NCBI RefSeq assembly: GCF_019972295.1
Contig: NZ_BLJA01000001.1
Span: 2,546,158 to 2,610,157, forward strand
DNA length: 64,000 nucleotides
Direction of reading: 5' to 3'
DNA from: Geobacter sp. AOG2
GTDB lineage: Bacteria > Desulfobacterota > Desulfuromonadia > Geobacterales > Pseudopelobacteraceae
Of this stretch, positions 22,833 through 32,180 are shown piece by piece. Both the position numbers and the translations under genes were made by a program. The notes below the pieces were generated by a model, which saw nothing but the letters and a program-made list of their open reading frames with translations, was not told where the DNA came from and searched no databases. Within the stretch, counting starts at the first letter, position 1. Every line of letters starts with the position of its first letter.

Positions 22833-24812
22833 ATGCCAAAACTCATCATCGACGACATACCGGTTGAAGTCCCCGAGGGTACTACGGTGCTGGAAGCCGC
22901 CCAGTCGGTGGACATCCCCATCCCCCATTTCTGCTGGCATCCCGCCCTGGGCAAGGCCGGCGCCTGCCGGGTCTGCGCCGTGAAGATGCTGGACGGCCCG
23001 GTCAAGGGGGTGCAGATGTCCTGCATGCTCCCGGCCCAGGACGGCATGGTGGTCTCCACCACCGACGACGAGGCGGTGTCCATGCGCAGGAGCGTCATCG
23101 AGTGGCTGATGATCAACCACCCCCACGACTGCCCGGTGTGCGACGAAGGGGGCGAGTGCCAGTTGCAGGACTACACCATCGCGGGCGGCCACGGCATCCG
23201 GCGCTATGACGGTAAAAAGCGCACCCACGTTAACCAGTACCTGGGTGAGTACATCGAACACGAGATGAACCGCTGCATCCAGTGCTACCGCTGCGTCCGC
23301 TTCTATCAGGAGTATGCCGGGGGCACCGACTTCGGCGTCATGGGGCGGGCCGCCATGGTCTACTTCGGCCGCCAGGAGGAAGGGCCGCTTCAATCCCCCT
23401 TCTCCGGCAATCTGGTGGACATCTGCCCCACCGGGGTCTTCACCGACAAGACCGCCCGCTTCCGCGCCCGCTACTGGGACTACGACATGGCCCCCTCGGT
23501 CTGCCCCCACTGTTCCCTTGGGTGCAACACCGTCCCCATGGCCCGCTACCGGGAGCTGCTCAAGACCACGGCCCGCCGGAACGACCGCGTCAACGGCTGG
23601 TTCATCTGCGACAGAGGCCGCTTCGCCAACGCGGTTGTCAACGCCCCGGATCGCCCCCGCCAGGCCTTGGTGGACGGCACGCCGGTCAGTCTGGACGAGG
23701 CGTTGGACGCAGTGGCGGCCCGCCTGGGAGATTTCCTGGAACTGCACGGCCCCCAAGCCCTGGCCATTGTCGGCTCGCCCCGCATGGACCTGGAGGGCAA
23801 CATCATGGCCGCCCGGCTGCGGGAGTTTTTGGGTGCCGGGGCGCTCTGCTATTTCGACGATGCGGACCAGGCCCACCTGACCGGGGCTGCGGCCGCACTG
23901 CTGACGGCGGACGACAGCGCCTCCCAGGAGGACGTGCGCAACGCCGACCTGATCGCCCTGGTGGGATGCGACCTGCTGGAAGAGGCCCCCATGATGGCCC
24001 TGGCCGTGCGCCAGGCCTGGCGGAGCGGGGCTAAAATTTACCTTATTGAGCCTACCCTCTCCCAGCGGACCCTCTGGGGCCTAAAGGAGAGGGTGGCCGA
24101 AGGCCGGGAGAGGGAAGAAGTTAAGCCCCTTCCCTTCGAGTACGCGCATGTCACCTCCCTAGCCGACCTACCCCTGGCGGAGGCCAAGCGCCCGGTCATC
24201 ATCTGCGGCGCAACCGCGGAAGGGCTGGATGCCGTGCAATCGGTCCCCCGTACCGCCAAACTGGCCTTTATCCTGGACGGCCCCAACGCCTTCGGCTGCG
24301 CCGAACTGGCCCGGCAGCACAACGCCGTGGCGCTGTCAACGGCATTGGCCTCCGGCCGGATCAAGGGGATCATCTCCTTCGAGGCCGACCTTTCCCGCGA
24401 CCTGCCGGAAGGGGTCGCCGTGCTGGCCGCCGCCGACTGGCGGCCCACCGGTTTCACGCACAGGGCCGGGGTGCTCCTCCCCGCCACCGCCTGGGTGGAG
24501 CAGACCGGGATCTACGTCAACAACGAGGGGCGCGCCCAACGGTTTAAAAAAGTGATGAACCCCGGTCTCCCCATCAAGGGGCTCACCCCCGAACTGCACC
24601 CGCCCCGCACCCACGGCAAGACAGCCCCCGGCAGCGACGTGGCCCCGTCGGCACGGCTCATCGCCGCCCTCATGCAGCGCCTGGGCGAGGCAGAGGTGGA
24701 GGAGCCGCTGAGCGGGCCGTGGGAAGGGTTGCGGGGGTTGGAGGCTGGCGGAGAGGGAAAGAAACTACAGGCTACCACCCCCGGCCCTTTAGGCCCCAGA
24801 GGGTCCTCCTAA
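22833..24812 (+). CDS. nuoG: NADH-quinone oxidoreductase subunit G, repeat-modified
   Basis: The N-terminal electron-transfer part is complete. The [2Fe-2S] cluster is held by C34, C45, C48 and C64; the His-Cys3 [4Fe-4S] cluster by H96, C100, C103 and C109; and the next cluster motif is CIQCYRCVRF plus ICPTGVF. A degenerate molybdopterin-oxidoreductase domain begins at CPHCSLGCN. The total of 659 residues is at the short end for the family. Residues about 406-429 (SQRTLWGLKERVAEGREREE) and the last 18 residues come from copies of the same DNA repeat in opposite orientation (24067-24087 and 24786-24806), so they are insertions rather than native protein. No nuo membrane subunits follow. Confidence 0.88.
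   Translation: MPKLIIDDIPVEVPEGTTVLEAAQSVDIPIPHFCWHPALGKAGACRVCAVKMLDGPVKGVQMSCMLPAQDGMVVSTTDDEAVSMRRSVIEWLMINHPHDCPVCDEGGECQLQDYTIAGGHGIRRYDGKKRTHVNQYLGEYIEHEMNRCIQCYRCVRFYQEYAGGTDFGVMGRAAMVYFGRQEEGPLQSPFSGNLVDICPTGVFTDKTARFRARYWDYDMAPSVCPHCSLGCNTVPMARYRELLKTTARRNDRVNGWFICDRGRFANAVVNAPDRPRQALVDGTPVSLDEALDAVAARLGDFLELHGPQALAIVGSPRMDLEGNIMAARLREFLGAGALCYFDDADQAHLTGAAAALLTADDSASQEDVRNADLIALVGCDLLEEAPMMALAVRQAWRSGAKIYLIEPTLSQRTLWGLKERVAEGREREEVKPLPFEYAHVTSLADLPLAEAKRPVIICGATAEGLDAVQSVPRTAKLAFILDGPNAFGCAELARQHNAVALSTALASGRIKGIISFEADLSRDLPEGVAVLAAADWRPTGFTHRAGVLLPATAWVEQTGIYVNNEGRAQRFKKVMNPGLPIKGLTPELHPPRTHGKTAPGSDVAPSARLIAALMQRLGEAEVEEPLSGPWEGLRGLEAGGEGKKLQATTPGPLGPRGSS
24067..24087 (+). repeat. 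21-bp repeat inside nuoG, copy 1
   Basis: GGACCCTCTGGGGCCTAAAG plus G is repeated as a perfect reverse complement at 24786-24806. It sits in a longer palindromic block (CCCTCTCCC to GGGAGAGGG, 24055-24116) inserted in frame in the coding sequence. Confidence 0.75.
24786..24806 (-). repeat. 21-bp repeat at the end of nuoG, copy 2
   Basis: Perfect reverse complement of 24067-24087. It encodes the last residues of NuoG (PLGPRGSS) and is followed by the CCTCCTAAACTAGGAGG palindrome, which contains the stop codon. Confidence 0.75.
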
Positions 24813-24867
24813 ACTAGGAGGGGAGAAAACCACCCGCATCACCACTCACATACCCAAGCGAGGAACA

Positions 24868-25251
24868 ATGAAAACCGCAATTCTGCTGATGGCCCACGGC
24901 AGCCGCATCCCCCAGGCAAACGACGCCGCCCGCGAGGTGGCTAAGATGGTGCAGGAGATCACCGGGTTCGAGATCGTGGAGGTCTCGTTCCGCGAGATGC
25001 ACGAACCCAACATCCAGCACGGCATCGACGCCTGCGTGAACCGTGGGGCCGAGCGTATCCTGCTCATGCCCTACTTCCTCTTCATGGGCGCCCATGTGCT
25101 CCACGACCTGCCCGAGGAGATCGAGGAGGCCCAGAAACGCCACCCCGGCCTGGTCATGGAGATGGGCCCGCATCTGGGGGTGCACCGCAAACTGGCCGAG
25201 GTGGAGAGCGAGCGGATCGGCGAAGCGCTGGACTCCCTGGGGTGGCGCTGA
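24868..25251 (+). CDS. cbiX: Small CbiX-type sirohydrochlorin cobaltochelatase
   Basis: The 127-residue protein has the single-domain CbiX fold: metal-ligand His10 in LLMAHGSR and the second His in MPYFLFMGAHVLHDLPEE. It inserts cobalt into sirohydrochlorin, the entry step of anaerobic cobalamin synthesis; the short form works as a homodimer. The gene has AGCGAGGAAC just upstream. Its TGA overlaps the cbiC start by one base (TGATG), so the two are coupled. Confidence 0.9.
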   Translation: MKTAILLMAHGSRIPQANDAAREVAKMVQEITGFEIVEVSFREMHEPNIQHGIDACVNRGAERILLMPYFLFMGAHVLHDLPEEIEEAQKRHPGLVMEMGPHLGVHRKLAEVESERIGEALDSLGWR

Positions 25252-25883
25252 TGGAATCCCTCACCATGAAGCCCGAGGAGATCGAGGCCGAATCGTTCCG
25301 CATCATCGACAAGGAGGCCGGTGACCACGGCTGGCCCGAGGCCGAGTGGCAGGTGGTGCGCCGCAGCATCCACACCAGCGCGGATTTCGAGTATGCCGCC
25401 TCCATGGTGTTCTCCGACGGGGCCGTGGAGAAGGCGGTGGCGGCCCTCAAGAGCGGCGCAGGCATCGTCACCGACACCACCATGGCCCTGTCCGGCATGA
25501 GCAAGGCCCGCCTGGCTCCCTTCGGCTGCCATGTCTCCTGCCACGTGGCCGACCCGGACGTGGCCGAGGCGGCCCGTTGCAACGGCATTACCCGCTCCAT
25601 CGCCGCCATGCGCAAGGCGGTGGCAAACCCGGACAACCGCATCTTCGTTATCGGCAACGCCCCCACGGCCCTGTTCGAACTGCTGCGGCTCGTCGGGGAA
25701 GGCAAAGCCCATCCGGCTCTGATCATCGGCCTGCCGGTCGGTTTCGTGGGGGCCGAGGAGAGCAAGAACGCCCTGGCGGCCACGGACGGTTCCATCCCCT
25801 TCATCACCAACATGGGACGCAAGGGGGGGTCGAACGTGGCGGCGGCGGTAATGAACGCCCTGGCGATCATGGCCGCCGCCTAG
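25251..25883 (+). CDS. cbiC: Cobalt-precorrin-8 methylmutase
   Basis: The product (210 residues) moves a methyl group from C11 to C12 of the corrin ring. Recognised by MKPEEIEAESFRIIDKEAGD, RRSIHTSADFEY (catalytic His), SGAGIVTDTTMALSG and GNAPTALFELL, then GLPVGFVGAEESK. ATG 25251 overlaps the cbiX stop; a GTG at 25242 is in frame but would overlap more. The stop codon is followed after one base by MITE-like copy 2. Confidence 0.94.
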   Translation: MESLTMKPEEIEAESFRIIDKEAGDHGWPEAEWQVVRRSIHTSADFEYAASMVFSDGAVEKAVAALKSGAGIVTDTTMALSGMSKARLAPFGCHVSCHVADPDVAEAARCNGITRSIAAMRKAVANPDNRIFVIGNAPTALFELLRLVGEGKAHPALIIGLPVGFVGAEESKNALAATDGSIPFITNMGRKGGSNVAAAVMNALAIMAAA

Positions 25884-25884
25884 G

Positions 25885-26085
25885 AGGTTGTTGAAAAACA
25901 GCCATCTTAGCGCCTATCGGCGTCCCGCTAAACGGGATGACTACGCTAGCGCTCCGTCACCGATAATTATGCTCACGCATAATTATACGCCGCCGTCCTC
26001 GAAGGCCCTTTCGTGCGGCGTAGCGCTGCTACGCCTCCTCAGGGCCTTCTGCGGGTGCGACGATCTGACTATTTTTGAACAACCT
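25885..26085. mobile_element. MITE-like element copy 2 (modules A+B)
   Basis: 201 bp from AGGTTGTTGAAAAACAG to TTTTTGAACAACCT. It contains module A then module B, the reverse orientation of copy 1. It separates cbiC from cbiD within what would otherwise be one operon. Confidence 0.85.
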
Positions 26086-26131
26086 GGGTTATTCACAGCC
26101 CGCAAAAATATTTCACGCCACAAGGTACCAG

Positions 26132-27277
26132 ATGAAGAAATCCCTTCGACACGGTTACACCACCGGTGCCTGCGCCGCGGCGGCGGCCAAGGGCGCGGCC
26201 CTGATGCTCGTGCGCCGGGCGGAGGTCGGGGAGGTCGCCATCGATCTGCCCGCCGGGGTCTCGGCCACGTTCCCGCTGCACGGCCCGCGCTTCGGCGGCA
26301 ATGAGGCCGCCTGCTTCGTGGTGAAGGACGCGGGCGACGACCCGGACGTGACCAACGGGGCCGAAGTCCACGCCCAGGTGGTGCTCATCCCTCCCCTGCC
26401 CGACCACTTTGAGGAGGGGTGCGCCATCGTCATCGAAGGTGGCGTGGGCATCGGCAAGGCCACCAAGCCGGGGCTGGCCGTGGCGCCGGGCGAATGGGCC
26501 ATCAATCCGGTGCCCCGCCGCATGATCGAACAGGCGGTGCGCGACGCCCTTCCGGCCTGGACCGGGACCATCCGCGTCACCATCAGCATCCCGGACGGCG
26601 AGCTGCGGGCGCAGAAGACCCTGAACGCCCGCCTCGGCATCGTGGGGGGCCTCTCCATCCTCGGCACCACCGGCATCGTCCGCCCCCTGTCGGCCCAGGC
26701 CTGGACCGACACCATCGACACCGCCCTGGACGTGGCCCGCGCCTGCGGCTGCACCAACGTGGTGCTTTCCACCGGCCGCACCAGCGAGATGGCGGCCCAG
26801 CATCACCTGAACCACGCAGTCACGGACCCCGCGACCGGGGAGCGGGTGCTGCTCCCGGACGAGGCCTTCGTCATGATGGGGGACCACGTGGCCTATGCCC
26901 TCAAATCCTGCGCCAAACGGGGCTACAGCCAACCGTTTGTGGCCTGCCAGTTCGCCAAGCTGCTCAAGATCGCCTGCGGCCACGAGAACACCCATGCCGC
27001 AGCCTCGGAGCTGGATCTGTCCACCCTCCTGGGCTGGGCCGGGGAGGCAGGCTTGCCGGAAACCATCACCACCACCATCGCCCCGGCCAACACCGCACGG
27101 GAGATCGTCATCGCCGCAAACTTCGACCCGGCCCTGCTGGAGCTGGTCAGCGGCCACGCCAGGACCGCCGCCCAACGGCATGCGCCGGAACTGGCGCCCC
27201 GCTTCCTGGTGGCCGACTACCAGGGGACCATCGCCTTCCACGGCCCTTGGGAGGTTGTTGAAAAACAGCCATCTTAG
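26132..27277 (+). CDS. cbiD: Cobalt-precorrin-5B C1-methyltransferase
   Basis: The 381-residue enzyme methylates C1 of cobalt-precorrin-5B. Diagnostic: LRHGYTTGACAAAAAKGAAL at the start, GGVGIGKATKPGL, AINPVPRRMI, TLNARLGIVGGLSILGTTGI and the C-terminal GDHVAYALKSC region. ATG 26132 is chosen because homology begins there; upstream is repeat DNA. The last eight residues (EVVEKQPS) and the stop codon come from MITE-like copy 3 inserted at the 3' end, so the native tail is replaced. Confidence 0.93.
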   Translation: MKKSLRHGYTTGACAAAAAKGAALMLVRRAEVGEVAIDLPAGVSATFPLHGPRFGGNEAACFVVKDAGDDPDVTNGAEVHAQVVLIPPLPDHFEEGCAIVIEGGVGIGKATKPGLAVAPGEWAINPVPRRMIEQAVRDALPAWTGTIRVTISIPDGELRAQKTLNARLGIVGGLSILGTTGIVRPLSAQAWTDTIDTALDVARACGCTNVVLSTGRTSEMAAQHHLNHAVTDPATGERVLLPDEAFVMMGDHVAYALKSCAKRGYSQPFVACQFAKLLKIACGHENTHAAASELDLSTLLGWAGEAGLPETITTTIAPANTAREIVIAANFDPALLELVSGHARTAAQRHAPELAPRFLVADYQGTIAFHGPWEVVEKQPS

Positions 27278-27405
27278 CGCCTATCGGCGTCCCGCTAAAC
27301 GGGATGACGACGCTGTCGCTCCGTCACCGATAATCGCCGGAGACGATTATACTGCGGGTGCGACGATCCGACTATTTTTGAACAGCCTGAGTTTTTCAAC
27401 AACCT
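27252..27405. mobile_element. MITE-like element copy 3 (module A only)
   Basis: 154 bp with perfect 15-bp terminal inverted repeats (AGGTTGTTGAAAAAC and its complement at 27391-27405). Module B is absent; in its place is a short hairpin ATAATCGCCGGAGACGATTAT. The left end encodes the C-terminus of CbiD. Confidence 0.85.
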
Positions 27406-27547
27406 GCCGGACAACCGCCCCGAGTGCACTTTTTTCTCCCTTGTCGCAAAAAATTATGATAATATTTCGGTTTCTTTACGCCACAAACTCGCGGTTGTTG
27501 GACATCGCTACGAGCGGATCGTCAACGGCCGATACAAGGAGATCGCC

Positions 27548-28015
27548 ATGCCACAATTCTTTGAAGGCAACCTGGACGCCAAGGGACTCAAGTTCGGTAT
27601 CGTTGTCGCCCGTTTCAACAGCTTCATTTCCGACCGCCTGCTGGAAGGGGCCACGGACTCCCTGATCCGTCACGGCGCTTCCGACCAGGATATCGACGTG
27701 GCCCGCGTGCCGGGCGCTTTCGAGATCCCCCTGGCCGCCAAGAAGCTGGCCGAATCCCGGAAGTACGACGCCGTCATCTGCCTGGGCGCGGTGATCCGCG
27801 GTTCCACCCCCCATTTCGATTTCGTCTCGGCCGAGGTATCCAAGGGCGTGGCCATGGTATCGCTGGAAAGCGGCGTGCCGGTCATCTTCGGCGTACTGAC
27901 CACCGACACCATCGAGCAGGCGGTGGAGCGTGCCGGCACCAAGGCGGGCAACAAGGGCTTCGAGGCCGCCACGGGCGCCATCGAAACCGCCAATCTGCTG
28001 AAGGCCCTTAAATAA
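27548..28015 (+). CDS. ribH: 6,7-dimethyl-8-ribityllumazine synthase
   Basis: The 155-residue enzyme forms lumazine from the ribityl-uracil and butanone phosphate, the step before riboflavin. Motifs: [52 protein letters not shown] (catalytic His), [17 protein letters not shown]. It should assemble as an icosahedral shell. It has AAGGAG at the right distance. Unusually, no other rib gene is next to it; it is coupled to nusB by a one-base overlap (TAATG). Confidence 0.95.
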   Translation: MPQFFEGNLDAKGLKFGIVVARFNSFISDRLLEGATDSLIRHGASDQDIDVARVPGAFEIPLAAKKLAESRKYDAVICLGAVIRGSTPHFDFVSAEVSKGVAMVSLESGVPVIFGVLTTDTIEQAVERAGTKAGNKGFEAATGAIETANLLKALK

Positions 28016-28452
28016 TGGGAATCCGACGGGAAGCGCGCGAACTGGCGCTGCAGATACTCTACGCCCTGGATGCCAACCCGGCTTCGGGCCTGCGTGAAAC
28101 CCTCCAGACCTTCCGGGAGGAGCAGGCCGACACCCCGGCCAGGACCAGGGAATTCGCCGAGGGCTTGGTGGTGGGGGTGCAGGAACATCGCGCAGCCATC
28201 GACACGGCCATCAGGGACCGTTCCAAAAACTGGGCGCTGGCCCGCATGCCCAGGGTGGACCTGAACGTCATGCGCCTGGCCGCTTATGAGTTGATGTTCA
28301 GGGGCGATATCCCCAAAAAGGTCACCATCAACGAGGCCATCGAGATCGCCCGCCGTTTCGGGGATAAGGATTCACCGGCCTTCGTGAACGGCATCCTGGA
28401 CGAGATCGAGGCGTGCGCCAAAACCGAGGAAGCGGCGGAAGAACAGATTTAA
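28015..28452 (+). CDS. nusB: Transcription antitermination factor NusB
   Basis: The 145-residue all-helical protein binds boxA RNA with NusE in rRNA antitermination. Family features: [19 protein letters not shown] at the start, [20 protein letters not shown], and [20 protein letters not shown] with FVNGILDEI at the end. It starts within the ribH stop codon, a pairing found in many bacteria. Confidence 0.95.
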   Translation: MGIRREARELALQILYALDANPASGLRETLQTFREEQADTPARTREFAEGLVVGVQEHRAAIDTAIRDRSKNWALARMPRVDLNVMRLAAYELMFRGDIPKKVTINEAIEIARRFGDKDSPAFVNGILDEIEACAKTEEAAEEQI

Positions 28453-28465
28453 AATCTTTATAAAT

Positions 28466-28634
28466 CTGCCACAGAGCCACAGAGACGCGGAGAAAACCAA
28501 GAGTATCAACGAGCAAAGCAACTTTATGCTTTCACCGGTGACCGGATTTCAGATTGTATCCCTTTCATCCTGTTCATCCTTGTAAAAGGGATTCCGTCTT
28601 TGACGTTCTCCGTGTCTCTGTGGCTCCGTGGCAA
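28466..28634. repeat. CACAGAG inverted repeat upstream of hom
   Basis: CCACAGAGCCACAGAGACGC at 28470 and TGTCTCTGTGGCTCCGTGGC at 28613 are inverted arms about 110 bases apart, able to form a long stem in the leader of hom. Confidence 0.65.
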
Positions 28635-28665
28635 AAAGTGAGCAGCTATATTTAAGAGGTTAGTC

Positions 28666-29982
28666 ATGAGCGATATCAAGGTAGGTTTGATAGGATACGG
28701 CAATATCGGGGCCGGGGTGGTCAAACTGCTCCAGCAGAACGCGGACGTCATCCGCAGCAAGGTCGGGGCCGGCATCGTGCTGAAGAGGATCGCGGACCTG
28801 GACATCACCAGCGACCGCGGCGTAACGGTGGACCCCGCCTGTCTCACCACCGATGTCAACGCCATCTTCGACGACCCCGAGATCTCGGTGGTGATCGAGT
28901 TGGTGGGAGGCTATGAACCCGCCAAGACCTTTGTGCTCAAGGCCATCGAGAAGGGCAAGCACATCGTCACCGCCAACAAGGCGCTCCTGGCCCTGCACGG
29001 CGACGAGATCTTCGCCGCCGCGGCCCGCAAGGGGGTGGAGGTGCAGTTCGAGGCCTCGGTGGGGGGCGGCATCCCGGTTTTGACCTCCATCAAGGGCAAC
29101 CTGGCCGCCAACCGTATCGGCTCCGTGTTCGGCATCATGAACGGCACCTGCAACTACATCCTGACCCGCATGACCCAGGAGGGGGCGGATTTCGCCGACG
29201 TGCTCAAGGCCGCCCAGGAGTTGGGCTACGCCGAGCCGGACCCGACCTTCGACATCGAAGGGGTGGATACGGCCCACAAGCTGGCGATCCTGGTTTCCCT
29301 CTGCTTCGGCACCCGCATCGATTTCAACAGCATCTACACCGAAGGGATCTCCCGCATCAGCGGCCTGGACGTGAAGTTTGCCAGCGAGTTCGGCTACCGC
29401 ATCAAACTGCTGGCCATCGGCAAGCTCATCGACGGCCAGGTGGAGGCGCGCGTCCACCCCACCATGATCCCCCTGCACAATCCGCTGGCCGAGGTGAACG
29501 GCGTGTTCAACGCCATCCGCCTGAGCGGCGATTTCGTAGGCCCGGTGATGTTCTACGGCCGGGGCGCCGGACAGAACCCCACCGCCAGCGCCATCGTGGG
29601 GGACCTGATCGGGCTCTCACGCAGCATGATGGCCGGCGCCGGACGCAGGATGGCGCCCCTGGGCTTCATGGACGACCAGGTGGCCACCCTGCCGCTCAAA
29701 CCCATGTCCGAGATCATCAGCAAATACATGCTCCGCTTCAGCGCCCTGGACCAGCCGGGCGTGCTGGCCGCCATCGCCGGGGCACTCGGCAAGCACGGCA
29801 TCAGCATCGAATCCATGGTCCAGACCTCGCACCAGGCCGACGACGCAGCTCCGGTGCCCATCGTGATCATGACCCACGAAGCGCGGGAAGGTGCCGTGCA
29901 GGCCGCCCTGACGGAGATCGACCGGCTCGACGTCATCAGCCAGAAGACCGGCTTTATCCGGATCGAGGATAATCTGGAATAG
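28666..29982 (+). CDS. hom: Homoserine dehydrogenase
   Basis: The 438-residue enzyme reduces aspartate semialdehyde to homoserine for threonine and methionine. The Rossmann motif is GLIGYGNIGAGVV (residues 8-20). ANKALLA and FEASVGGGIPVL precede the substrate helix NGTCNYILTRM, and EPDPTFDIEGVDTAHKLAIL is the catalytic region. The C-terminus carries an ACT domain (about 355-435, DQPGVLAAIAGALGKHGISI) expected to sense threonine. AGAGG precedes ATG 28666. A monofunctional enzyme, no aspartokinase fusion. Confidence 0.95.
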   Translation: MSDIKVGLIGYGNIGAGVVKLLQQNADVIRSKVGAGIVLKRIADLDITSDRGVTVDPACLTTDVNAIFDDPEISVVIELVGGYEPAKTFVLKAIEKGKHIVTANKALLALHGDEIFAAAARKGVEVQFEASVGGGIPVLTSIKGNLAANRIGSVFGIMNGTCNYILTRMTQEGADFADVLKAAQELGYAEPDPTFDIEGVDTAHKLAILVSLCFGTRIDFNSIYTEGISRISGLDVKFASEFGYRIKLLAIGKLIDGQVEARVHPTMIPLHNPLAEVNGVFNAIRLSGDFVGPVMFYGRGAGQNPTASAIVGDLIGLSRSMMAGAGRRMAPLGFMDDQVATLPLKPMSEIISKYMLRFSALDQPGVLAAIAGALGKHGISIESMVQTSHQADDAAPVPIVIMTHEAREGAVQAALTEIDRLDVISQKTGFIRIEDNLE

Positions 29983-30011
29983 CGGCTACAATTTTGTTTG
30001 GGAGAGACAGG

Positions 30012-30060
30012 CTTTTATGGGACTTATGAGTCCTATAGCTCCTATATAGTCCTATAAAGC
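30012..30060. repeat. GGGACTTAT-type palindromic array (short)
   Basis: About five units reading TATGGGACTTATGAGTCCTA and onward between hom and trpB2. Confidence 0.65.
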
Positions 30061-30096
30061 CTTTCGATTCTTTCACTTCATTTCGGGAGCAACCAC

Positions 30097-31452
30097 ATGA
30101 ATACCAAGATCCTCCTCAGCGAAGACCAGATCCCCCGCCAGTGGTACAACATCATCCCCGACATGCCCGGCCCCCTGGCCCCGGTCATCAGCCCCCAGAC
30201 CCTCAAACCGATCACCCCGGACGACATGCTGGCCATCTTCCCCATGGCGCTGATCGAGCAGGAGATGTCTCCCAACCGCTGGATCGACATCCCGGACGAG
30301 GTCAGGGAGATCTACAAGCTCTGGAGGCCGTCGCCCCTCTTTCGCGCCCATCGCCTGGAAAAGGCCCTCGGCACCCCGGCCAAGATCTACTACAAGTTTG
30401 AAGGGGTTTCCCCGGCAGGCTCCCACAAGCCCAACTCGGCCATCCCCCAGGCGTGGTACAACAAGCAGGCCGGCATCCGCCGCCTGGCCACCGAGACCGG
30501 CGCCGGCCAGTGGGGCAGTTCCCTGGCCCTGGCCTGCTCCCTGTTCGGCCTCGAGTGCACGGTATATATGGTCAAGATCTCCTGCACCCAGAAGCCGTAC
30601 CGCAAGAGCATGATGCAGTTGTGGGGCGCCCAGGTCATCCCTTCGCCCTCGGAATTCACCAACGCGGGCCGGGCCATCCTGGCCCACGACCCGGAATGTC
30701 TCGGTTCCCTGGGGATCGCCATCTCCGAGGCGGTGGAGGACGCCGCCACCCACGACGACACCAACTATGCCCTGGGGAGCGTGCTCAACCACGTCTGCCT
30801 GCACCAGACCGTGATCGGCCAGGAGGCGCAGGCGCAGATGAAGGTCGCCGGGGACTACCCGGACGTGGTCATCGCCTGCTGCGGCGGCGGCTCCAACTTC
30901 GCCGGGCTGGCCTTCCCCTTCATCGCCGACCGGGCCGCCGGGAAGAACGTGCGCTGCCTGGCCGTGGAACCGGCCTCCTGCCCGACCCTGACCAAGGGGG
31001 TCTACGCCTTCGACTACGGCGATACCGCCAAGATGGCGCCCATCTCCATGATGTACACCCTGGGGCACGATTTCATGCCCCCCGGCATCCATGCGGGCGG
31101 GCTGCGCTACCACGGCGAATCTCCCCTGGTGTCCCAGCTGTACCATGCCGGGCAGATCGAGGCCAAGTCCTACAAGCAGAACGCCTGTTTCGAAGGCGCC
31201 CTGCTCTTCGCCCGCAGCGAGGGGATCGTCCCGGCCCCCGAATCGTCCCACGCCGTGCGGGCCGCCATCGACGAGGCGGTGCTGGCCAAGGAGGAGGGGA
31301 AGGAACGGACCATCCTCTTCGGCCTTTCGGGCCACGGGCAACTGGACATGGGCGCCTACGACGCCTACCTCTCGGGCGCCCTGGAAGACTACGAGTACCC
31401 GGAGCAGAAGATCCGCGAAGCGCTGGAGAGCTTGCCGAAGGTGGAGTTATAA
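30097..31452 (+). CDS. trpB2: TrpB2-type tryptophan synthase beta-like enzyme
   Basis: The 451-residue PLP enzyme has the long N-terminal extension and the [14 protein letters not shown] lysine loop of TrpB2 proteins, distinct from the HTGAHKVNN loop of ordinary Trp[17 protein letters not shown] and [14 protein letters not shown] bind the substrate and the PLP phosphate. TrpB2 proteins make tryptophan from serine and indole without the usual contact to TrpA. Located upstream of trpF and a conventional trpB, so two beta subunits are encoded together. Start ATG has GGGAG upstream. Confidence 0.92.
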   Translation: MNTKILLSEDQIPRQWYNIIPDMPGPLAPVISPQTLKPITPDDMLAIFPMALIEQEMSPNRWIDIPDEVREIYKLWRPSPLFRAHRLEKALGTPAKIYYKFEGVSPAGSHKPNSAIPQAWYNKQAGIRRLATETGAGQWGSSLALACSLFGLECTVYMVKISCTQKPYRKSMMQLWGAQVIPSPSEFTNAGRAILAHDPECLGSLGIAISEAVEDAATHDDTNYALGSVLNHVCLHQTVIGQEAQAQMKVAGDYPDVVIACCGGGSNFAGLAFPFIADRAAGKNVRCLAVEPASCPTLTKGVYAFDYGDTAKMAPISMMYTLGHDFMPPGIHAGGLRYHGESPLVSQLYHAGQIEAKSYKQNACFEGALLFARSEGIVPAPESSHAVRAAIDEAVLAKEEGKERTILFGLSGHGQLDMGAYDAYLSGALEDYEYPEQKIREALESLPKVEL

Positions 31453-31469
31453 ATGAAGGAATGTCCATG

Positions 31470-31528
31470 AGGCCTATGGGACGTTATAAGACCTATATGT
31501 CCCATAGGTCTCATAAATCCCATAAGAG
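31470..31528. repeat. GGGACTTAT-type palindromic array (short)
   Basis: Inverted units CTATGGGACGTTATAAGACC and CCCATAGGTCTCATAAATCC between trpB2 and trpF. Confidence 0.65.
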
Positions 31529-31562
31529 AGCATCTCCGGCAGAATCTCGAGAAGGCACCGCT

Positions 31563-32180
31563 ATGATAAAGGTGAAGATCTGCGGCATAACCAACCTGGA
31601 CGATGCCCTGACGGCCATCGCGGCCGGTGCCGACGCCCTGGGTTTCGTTTTTCACCCCAACTCTCCCCGGCATGTGTTTCCCGAGCAGGCCGCCGCCATC
31701 ATCCGCCATCTCCCCCCGTTCGTGCAGACCGTGGGCCTGTTCGTCAACGAGCCTCTGGAGATGGTGAATGCCACCGCCGACCTGTGCGGCCTGGACGTGG
31801 TCCAACTCCACGGCGAGGAAAAACCGGGGTACTGCGACGCGGTCAGGCGACGCGTCATCAAGACCTTCCGCGTGAAGGACATCACCTCCCTGGAGCCGAT
31901 GCGGGATTACCGGGTTGCCGCATTCCTGCTCGACGCCTGGTCGCCCGCCGCCCATGGCGGTACGGGACAGACGTTCAACTGGGAGATCGCCGCCTGCGTG
32001 GCCCAGGCCAACCGCATCATCCTGGCCGGGGGACTGACGCCGGGCAATGTGGCTGATGCCGTCCGCCAGGTATTGCCCTATGCGGTGGACGTCTCCAGCG
32101 GTGTGGAATCCGGGCCGGGGAAGAAGGACGCGAACAAGGTACGAGAATTCATCAGACAAGCGAAGGGGGCTGTTCCTTGA
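31563..32180 (+). CDS. trpF: Phosphoribosylanthranilate isomerase
   Basis: The 205-residue TIM-barrel enzyme catalyses the Amadori rearrangement in tryptophan synthesis. [13 protein letters not shown] (general base Cys near residue 6), [34 protein letters not shown] (general acid Asp) and [14 protein letters not shown] are the family motifs. ATG 31563 fits the motif position. It overlaps the trpB start by four bases. Confidence 0.95.
   Translation: MIKVKICGITNLDDALTAIAAGADALGFVFHPNSPRHVFPEQAAAIIRHLPPFVQTVGLFVNEPLEMVNATADLCGLDVVQLHGEEKPGYCDAVRRRVIKTFRVKDITSLEPMRDYRVAAFLLDAWSPAAHGGTGQTFNWEIAACVAQANRIILAGGLTPGNVADAVRQVLPYAVDVSSGVESGPGKKDANKVREFIRQAKGAVP

Noticed and set aside
30453-32180. 575-residue frame running through trpB2 into trpF
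   Set aside because: Only its last 205 residues are TrpF; the first part is an out-of-frame shadow of trpB2, so TrpF starts at 31563.
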